In this document: one piece after another, positions 6,072 through 9,988 of the stretch
How the letters are laid out: the number at the start of each line of letters is the position of its first letter
Numbering within the stretch: position 1 is the stretch's first letter
From: DAOSVX01 sp035379765
GTDB lineage: Bacteria; Bacillota_I; Bacilli_A; RF39; UBA660
Length of the DNA: 9,988 nt
Reading direction: 5' to 3'
NCBI GenBank assembly: GCA_035379765.1
Contig: DAOSVX010000026.1
Location: forward strand, 1-9,988
The notes under the pieces: model-generated
Database searches by the model: none
What the model saw: only the letters and a program-made list of their open reading frames with translations
Told to the model about the DNA's origin: nothing
Made by a program: the position numbers and the translations under genes

Positions 6072-6800
6072 TTATTTCTTAATGTTATCTAAAAACTTCT
6101 TGCTATATAAGTAAAGTCCTGTATATCTATCATAATAATTATTTAAAAGTAAATCTATTTTATGAGAAACATCATAATTAACAGCAATTTTAGATATAGA
6201 ATCTATTTCTACATAGTAATACATTCTCATCATTTTAATAACTTTACAATCTAATATTTCTTCAGTAGTACGACATTTACTACAAATATAACCGCCTTGT
6301 TCTGGATCAATTGTAACTATATTGTCTTTATTACCACATTTTACACATTTATTTAGTTCTAAATTAACTCCTAAAAAATCTAAAAGCTTTAATTCTAAAA
6401 TATTAGTCATAATAGCTGGATCTAATTGATTTTCCATTTTTAAAATAGTTTTAATATATAAACTATATATTTCTTTATCTTCGTTTTGTTTATAAACTTG
6501 CGTAGCTAGTTCAGTTAAATAATTAATATATCCCATAAGTAAAATATCTTGTTTGATGTTACTTAAATTATCAGTAATATCTACCGATATTAAAGTAGAT
6601 AATTTATCTTTTTTATAATAGACATTAAAAATACCAAAAGTAAATTTAGTAGTTACTGCTCTTAACCTACTTTTCATACTTTTAGCGCCTTTACACATTA
6701 CACCAACAATACCGTGTTCTTTGCTAAAAACGTTAATTATTTTACTAGTTTCACCATAAGGTACTTCACTTATAACTATTCCTTCAATTGCTTCTATCAT
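6072..6800 (-). CDS. recO: DNA repair protein RecO
   Basis: RecO works with RecR (and RecF) to load RecA on SSB-coated single-stranded DNA in gap repair and replication restart. The 242 residues begin with the OB-fold segment: EAIEGIVISEVPYGETSKII (3-22), then INVFSKEHGIVGVMCKGAKS. A helical middle follows, then a zinc-finger, CVKC (152-155) with CSKC (173-176), and a helical C-terminal part. Slightly shorter than the usual ~250. AGGG lies six bases before the ATG. The gene begins 8 bases after era, the conserved Firmicute order, and is the last gene of the vanZ-ybeY-era-recO unit. A six-base stem at its stop codon has no T-run and is unlikely to terminate. Confidence 0.95.
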   Translation of the reverse strand: MIEAIEGIVISEVPYGETSKIINVFSKEHGIVGVMCKGAKSMKSRLRAVTTKFTFGIFNVYYKKDKLSTLISVDITDNLSNIKQDILLMGYINYLTELATQVYKQNEDKEIYSLYIKTILKMENQLDPAIMTNILELKLLDFLGVNLELNKCVKCGNKDNIVTIDPEQGGYICSKCRTTEEILDCKVIKMMRMYYYVEIDSISKIAVNYDVSHKIDLLLNNYYDRYTGLYLYSKKFLDNIKK

Positions 6801-6808
6801 ATTATGCC

Positions 6809-7693
6809 CTATTCAAAATCATTAAAACCAAATTCTTGTAATCTTTTATCTTTATCACGCCAATTACGAATAGTTTTAACATATAATTCTAGATATACTT
6901 GTTTGCCTAAATATTCTTCCATATCTTTTCGAGCTTCTGTACCAATAGCTTTTAACATATTGCCTTTTTTACCAATAATTATCTTTTTTAAAGAATCTCT
7001 TTCCACAATTATATCAACTGCGATATTAGCAATATTTTTTTTATCTTCAATATTTGTTGTAACACAAGTTACACTATGAGGCACCTCTTTTTCAGTCATA
7101 TCTAGCACTTTTTCTCTTACTAACTCACTAATCATAAATTTTTTACTGTTGGTAGTTTTGACATTATAATCAAAATATTTTACCTCATCAGTTAAATAAC
7201 TTTTTATAACATTTAATAAAGTTCTAATATTATTATTTTGCAAAGCTGATATAGGAACTATGTTAGCAAAAGGAAATAAATCTTTATATTCTTCAATTTT
7301 TTTAATTAATTCTTCTTTACTTAATAAATCAACTTTATTTATTACTAAAACAACTGGTATTTCTGTGTTTTTTAAAACTTCTAAAATATACTTTTCTTGG
7401 TTACCAAAAAATTCACTTCCATCAACTAAAAGTAGTATTACATCGACATCTTTTATTAAGGATAAAGACTCTTTATTTAATATCTTACCTAATTTATTAA
7501 TAGGTTTGTGAATACCAGGAGTATCAACAAAAACAATTTGTGCTTCAGAATCATTATATATACCTTGAATAATATTTCTAGTTGTTTGTGGTTTAGAAGA
7601 AACTATAGCTATCTTACTACCCACAATACTATTAATTAATGTACTCTTACCAGCATTAGGTCTACCTATTAAACTTACAAAACCACTTTTCAT
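6809..7693 (-). CDS. era: Ribosome-assembly GTPase Era
   Basis: Era is an essential GTPase that binds the 3' end of 16S rRNA and checks 30S maturation. The 294-residue length is normal. G1 GRPNAGKS at 10-17, G2 around PQTTR (35-39), G3 DTPG at 57-60, G4 NKVD at 119-122 and G5 SAL at 149-151 are all intact. The C-terminal KH domain, which holds the rRNA, has IIIGKKGNMLKAIG (238-251) with the GxxG loop at 241-244, then the typical YLELYVKTIRNWR end. AGGTGG lies six bases before the ATG. It starts 11 bases after ybeY and ends 8 bases before recO. YbeY also acts on 16S rRNA 3'-end maturation, so the adjacent pair is functionally coherent. Confidence 0.97.
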   Translation of the reverse strand: MKSGFVSLIGRPNAGKSTLINSIVGSKIAIVSSKPQTTRNIIQGIYNDSEAQIVFVDTPGIHKPINKLGKILNKESLSLIKDVDVILLLVDGSEFFGNQEKYILEVLKNTEIPVVLVINKVDLLSKEELIKKIEEYKDLFPFANIVPISALQNNNIRTLLNVIKSYLTDEVKYFDYNVKTTNSKKFMISELVREKVLDMTEKEVPHSVTCVTTNIEDKKNIANIAVDIIVERDSLKKIIIGKKGNMLKAIGTEARKDMEEYLGKQVYLELYVKTIRNWRDKDKRLQEFGFNDFE

Positions 7694-7704
7694 AATAACC
7701 CACC

Positions 7705-8139
7705 TTACTTTAATATATTTAATTCCTTTAATATTTCATCTTGCAAAGCAAACATTTTTACTTCATCACTCTTTTTAATATGATCATAACCTAAAAGATG
7801 AAGTAATCCATGTAACGCCAAAAAAGAAAGTTCTCTTTTTTCACTATGATGATATTTCTTAGCTTGATATTTCATTTTAGGAATACATATAAAAATATCA
7901 CCCAACATATTTGTATTTACTTTATCACAACTATCCAAAAAAGCAAAAGAAATTACATCAGTAACTTTATTTATATGGCGATATTTGTGATTAATTTTTT
8001 TAATATATCTTTTACCAACAAAAGTTACTGAGAAAGTAGCTCCTTTTATATTTAATTCTTTCAAAGCATAATTTAAAACATCTAATAAATAATTGTGATT
8101 TTTATATTTATAAACCTCATTAATTATAATTTCATTCAT
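7705..8139 (-). CDS. ybeY: Endoribonuclease YbeY
   Basis: YbeY is a metal-dependent single-strand endoribonuclease in 16S rRNA 3'-end maturation and ribosome quality control. The hallmark HGLLHLLGYDH occupies residues 110-120 of the 144-residue form (His110, His114 and His120 as metal ligands). The conserved Arg54 lies in KYRHINKVTDVISF, and LGDIFICI follows, as in the family. Length is standard. I chose the ATG at 8137-8139 because it overlaps the vanZ stop as ATGA, the usual sign of translational coupling, with GGATGG nearby; an in-frame ATG at 8146-8148 would add three residues. In Bacillus ybeY is separated from era by dgkA and cdd; here only 11 bases remain. Confidence 0.95.
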   Translation of the reverse strand: MNEIIINEVYKYKNHNYLLDVLNYALKELNIKGATFSVTFVGKRYIKKINHKYRHINKVTDVISFAFLDSCDKVNTNMLGDIFICIPKMKYQAKKYHHSEKRELSFLALHGLLHLLGYDHIKKSDEVKMFALQDEILKELNILK

Positions 8140-8753
8140 GATAACCATCCAAAACTTATTACCCCTAAAAAGTATAATACCACTAAAACAACAATAGAAA
8201 TAGATATTATATTATAAAGAAAGTCATTTTGGAACAATCCTGGTAAATGTTTTTTAATTGCTGTTAAGCCTATATAAAGAGAAAAACCCAATATTGCTCC
8301 AATCAGATATTCTAAGATATTATCAATATTAAACGAAGCTATCTCTTGTAACTGAATAAATTCAATTACAATGCCAGTTATTAAAGTAATAACTGATATA
8401 GATCCAATTCTTTTAGCGCCAATATAACTAGAAATAAAATAACCAAATGGGATAAATATAATAATATTGGCTATAATATAATTTAAATAATTAATATCTT
8501 CTAAGCTCTCGTTTAAAGACATAACAAAAGGCAATAAATTAACACCATTTCTATATATTTCTATTTCATTTAAAAGTTTATATAAAATAATTAAATAAAC
8601 AATAAATAACAGAGTTAATATTTCTTTATAAAAAGAAAATGATTTATTATTAAGTCTTAAATAATAAATTCTAGTTAAAATTAAAATTGTTGATAAAATT
8701 ACTAATGTTGGCCAAATACCTTTAACCACTTGAAATAAAGTTGTATCTAACAT
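8136..8753 (-). CDS. VanZ-like integral membrane protein
   Basis: A 205-residue multi-pass membrane protein of the VanZ-like family. VanZ itself gives low-level teicoplanin resistance; most chromosomal relatives have unknown function in the cell envelope. About five hydrophobic helices are visible (roughly 10-28, 42-58, 85-105, 115-135, 145-165) plus one at the C-terminus. Family motifs are VNLLPF (near 71), NIIIFIPFGYF (near 92), IEFIQL (near 130) and FNIDNILEYLIGAILGF (near 140), matching the VanZ pattern of an acidic/Asn pair followed by Gly-rich helix. I chose the ATG at 8751-8753, nine bases after GAGGAG; the frame's TTG at 8760-8762 abuts that site. It heads the unit with ybeY (4-base overlap), era and recO. 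Resistance should not be assumed. Confidence 0.88.
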   Translation of the reverse strand: MLDTTLFQVVKGIWPTLVILSTILILTRIYYLRLNNKSFSFYKEILTLLFIVYLIILYKLLNEIEIYRNGVNLLPFVMSLNESLEDINYLNYIIANIIIFIPFGYFISSYIGAKRIGSISVITLITGIVIEFIQLQEIASFNIDNILEYLIGAILGFSLYIGLTAIKKHLPGLFQNDFLYNIISISIVVLVVLYFLGVISFGWLS

Positions 8754-8787
8754 TTTAATCAACTCCTCTTATCATCTTCTTTATTAT

Positions 8788-8816
8788 ATTGTACTATTAT
8801 TAAATACTTTTTTCAA
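8788..8816 (-). promoter_or_regulatory. SigA-type promoter of vanZ-ybeY-era-recO
   Basis: Minus strand: TTGAAA (8811-8816), 17-base spacer, TACAAT (8788-8793). A second TATAAT-like box begins five bases downstream. The promoter starts about nine bases after the rpsU terminator T-run and gives a short leader carrying AGAGGAG. Confidence 0.75.
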
Positions 8817-8824
8817 AACTTTTT

Positions 8825-8849
8825 AATAAAAAAAGACTTAATAAGTCTT
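8825..8849 (-). terminator. Intrinsic terminator of rpsU
   Basis: Minus strand AAGACTT, loop ATT, AAGTCTT makes a 7-base-pair stem (8833-8849) followed by TTTTTATT. The stem shares two bases with the rpsU TAA stop, so gene end and terminator overlap. Confidence 0.78.
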
Positions 8850-9045
8850 AATTTCTATTTTTGTTTTTATTATGCTTTCTAGCATTTTTAATATTTTCTT
8901 TTTTTTCATTACGTTTTTTAACGCCTGGTTTTTCATAGTGCTTTCTTTTTTTTATTTCAGAAGGGATGCCACTTTTAGCAACTTGAGTTTTAAATCTTTT
9001 TAAAGCTCCATCAATGTTACCGTTTCTTACTTCAACTTTTGTCAT
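8848..9045 (-). CDS. rpsU: Small ribosomal subunit protein S21
   Basis: S21 (bS21) binds late on the 30S platform near the anti-Shine-Dalgarno end of 16S rRNA and helps initiation. The 65-residue, very basic protein shows the family pattern: VEVRNGNIDGALKRFKTQVA (4-23), then GIPSEIKKRKHYEKPGVKKR, followed by a Lys/Asn/Arg tail. GAAAGGAGGGAT before the ATG is a very strong ribosome site. The gene is alone between its own promoter and its own terminator. In Bacillus rpsU stands at the head of the chain leading to ybeY, era, recO and glyQS, so its place here is conserved. Confidence 0.96.
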   Translation of the reverse strand: MTKVEVRNGNIDGALKRFKTQVAKSGIPSEIKKRKHYEKPGVKKRNEKKENIKNARKHNKNKNRN

Positions 9046-9066
9046 TATATCCCTCCTTTCAAAGAC

Positions 9067-9091
9067 AAAAAAATTATAACACCGTTATAAT
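9067..9091 (-). terminator. Hairpin and T-run between the chimeric gene and rpsU
   Basis: Minus strand ATTATAAC, loop GGT, GTTATAAT gives an 8-base-pair stem (9073-9091), then six T. It would end transcription of the gene to the right, but the 3' arm contains the rpsU -10 box. The stem has only one G-C pair, so efficiency is uncertain. Confidence 0.45.
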
Positions 9092-9101
9092 CTTTTTTCA
9101 A
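9073..9101 (-). promoter_or_regulatory. SigA-type promoter of rpsU
   Basis: Minus strand: TTGAAA (9096-9101), 17-base spacer, TATAAT (9073-9078) preceded by TGT (extended -10). This is the closest match to consensus in the window, suiting a ribosomal protein gene. The spacer and -10 lie within an inverted repeat. Confidence 0.8.
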
Positions 9102-9107
9102 CATTTA

Positions 9108-9988
9108 TTAATCAGCAGGAACAATTACATAAGGATCTGATAAAGTTCCACTGCCTGTAGCTTGAGTCCCCGAAATCAAGTTTATTACTGGGCGAACTCC
9201 AAAAGTATAATTAACAGCATAATTATATAAATATCCCGTAGAATCAACATACATAGCATATGAAGTTCCATCTTGATACCACATACTTGGTGACATTGTC
9301 CACCAATAGGTATTAACTAAAGTACTATTATATAAATAATAACTATTATTAGCTGTATTCCATTTACCACCAGCATATATAACTTCATCAGCAGATATTA
9401 AACCAATAGAATTAGTTAATTTATAATCATCATTGTAATAATTTTTTACGAGAATCCCTTCACTAGAGCAAACCAATGATGCAGTACTATTAGAAGCAAT
9501 TTTAACATACGGAGAATAATACCATGATGAACCAGTTTGACTACTCCAAAGTTTATCATTACAAAATTTAGTATCAGCTATATAAGAGGCATAACTAGCT
9601 AGATAAGAGCTATAAAAACTATTTAAAACACTTTCTATATCGCTATCTATATAATCAACATGACTTTTAGCTAGAGCTTCCTGAGTTTCATTAGGAGGAT
9701 TAGTTGTAATATAATAAGTATTATATTTAGAATTTGCTCCTGCACAACCACTGGTACAAAGCCCACTTTCATCTTGTTTAGTGGTACTAGTTAATCCTTC
9801 TAATATCAATCTTATTGTTCCATCACCATTTATTCTTACAATACGCCATAAAAATCCAGCAAAAGAAACATAATTATAATCCACATTAGTATGTGCAGTT
9901 GTCACAATAACAAGATCGGCATGTTTCAATGCGTCCGAACTTAATTCTTGCAGACCATTTTTCACTTTACCGTGTTCTCTATATTCAA
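9108..9988 (-). CDS. Apparent chimera: nucleotide-sugar dehydrogenase C-terminal piece joined to a surface-protein-like domain (5' end outside window)
   Basis: The frame is open to the right edge, so the real start is outside; a GTG at 9963-9965 is available but has no ribosome site. Two unlike parts follow one another. From 9988 to about 9876 the translation contains EYREHGKV, then LSSDALKHADLVIVTTAHT and NVDY, resembling the C-terminal NDP-binding domain of UDP-sugar 6-dehydrogenases, but it stops before that family's usual FDTRN end. From NYVSFAGFLWRIVRINGDG onward (about 9875 to 9108) it is a Tyr/Ser/Asn-rich domain with LISADEVIYAGG, YWWTMSPS, FGVRPVINL and a GSGTLSDPYVI end. This pattern recalls large families of envelope proteins in AT-rich gut Bacilli (DUF6273-like; I cannot assign it firmly). 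GC is about 38% before the junction and about 26-30% after. A true fusion, decayed gene or assembly join are all possible. Confidence 0.65.
   Translation of the reverse strand, partial: EYREHGKVKNGLQELSSDALKHADLVIVTTAHTNVDYNYVSFAGFLWRIVRINGDGTIRLILEGLTSTTKQDESGLCTSGCAGANSKYNTYYITTNPPNETQEALAKSHVDYIDSDIESVLNSFYSSYLASYASYIADTKFCNDKLWSSQTGSSWYYSPYVKIASNSTASLVCSSEGILVKNYYNDDYKLTNSIGLISADEVIYAGGKWNTANNSYYLYNSTLVNTYWWTMSPSMWYQDGTSYAMYVDSTGYLYNYAVNYTFGVRPVINLISGTQATGSGTLSDPYVIVPAD
9876..9988 (-). other. Nucleotide-sugar dehydrogenase-like C-terminal segment (remnant or fused)
   Basis: This piece is marked separately because it looks like part of a different gene from its continuation. Its ALKHADLVIVTTAHTNVDY stretch matches how UDPG/MGDP dehydrogenase C-terminal domains read just before their last strand. 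The expected remaining ~30-60 residues of such an enzyme are missing. Assignment is from pattern memory, without an alignment. Confidence 0.55.

Noticed and set aside
6069..6085. Inverted repeat ACATTA/TAATGT at the recO stop
   Set aside because: There is no T-run after the stem; the region is better explained by the extended -10 promoter.
6714..7079. 121-residue open frame on the plus strand across recO and era
   Set aside because: It lies antisense to two certain genes and has no ribosome site or recognisable motif; AT-rich coding DNA readily gives such shadow frames.
8136..8138. Recoding of TGA as tryptophan (Mollicutes code)
   Set aside because: vanZ ends naturally at TGA in an ATGA overlap with ybeY, and tryptophans I checked use TGG. 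One TGA is limited evidence, but nothing suggests recoding.
8136..8753. vanZ as a glycopeptide resistance determinant
   Set aside because: No vanHAX, vanRS or vanY genes are nearby; the gene sits with ribosome and repair genes, and most chromosomal VanZ-like proteins are not known resistance genes.
1..9988. CRISPR array, tRNA genes, insertion sequences, phage genes
   Set aside because: Looked for regularly spaced repeats, cloverleaf-like segments, transposase motifs and long inverted repeats; none seen.

Overview
The window is compact, AT-rich chromosomal DNA (mostly about 20-30% GC where I counted by hand). Every credible gene lies on the minus strand, so the window is best read from high to low coordinates. 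Gene content and order (rpsU, ybeY, era, recO, glyQS; sepF-divIVA; yqeG; mutL with a nuclease-type DQHA motif) point to a low-GC Firmicute. The small intergenic gaps, very low GC and the type of surface protein at the right end suggest one of the uncultured, genome-reduced gut Bacilli related to Mollicutes (RF39-like), but that placement is an inference. Tryptophans are encoded by TGG and vanZ ends in TGA, which fits the standard bacterial code. I see no tRNA, rRNA, CRISPR array or insertion sequence, and no gene-free stretch above about 90 bases.

Right end (9108-9988): an open frame runs off the window. Its first ~38 residues look like the C-terminal domain of a nucleotide-sugar dehydrogenase. 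After a sharp junction it becomes a Tyr/Ser/Asn-rich surface-protein-like domain. This chimera, with a GC step at the junction, is the most unusual object here. Next come rpsU as its own transcription unit (8848-9045), then vanZ-ybeY-era-recO (8753 down to 6072). This is a stripped-down version of the rpsU...ybeY-dgkA-cdd-era-recO-glyQS chain known from Bacillus.

Middle (5073-6038): a GC-richer unknown lipoprotein-like gene and a DUF1292 gene sit between recO and glyQS, where the two are usually adjacent or nearly so. They have their own extended -10 promoter and end in a hairpin terminator that contains the stop codon. glyQS follows, with its own promoter and no room for a T-box leader.

Left part (1-3616): sepF-divIVA (division-site proteins) have their own promoter and a terminator. 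A new promoter, carrying a 14-base palindrome and an 11-base-spaced direct repeat, then drives a soluble PAS-like/GGDEF protein, yqeG and mutL. mutL overlaps yqeG and is cut by the window edge inside its endonuclease motif.

Four promoters have recognisable -35 and -10 boxes with exactly 17-base spacers, and two more are extended -10 types. With the hairpins they divide the window into about six transcription units with almost no spare DNA. Functionally the genes cover translation and ribosome biogenesis (S21, YbeY, Era, GlyRS), DNA repair (RecO, MutL), division (SepF, DivIVA) and possible c-di-GMP signalling.
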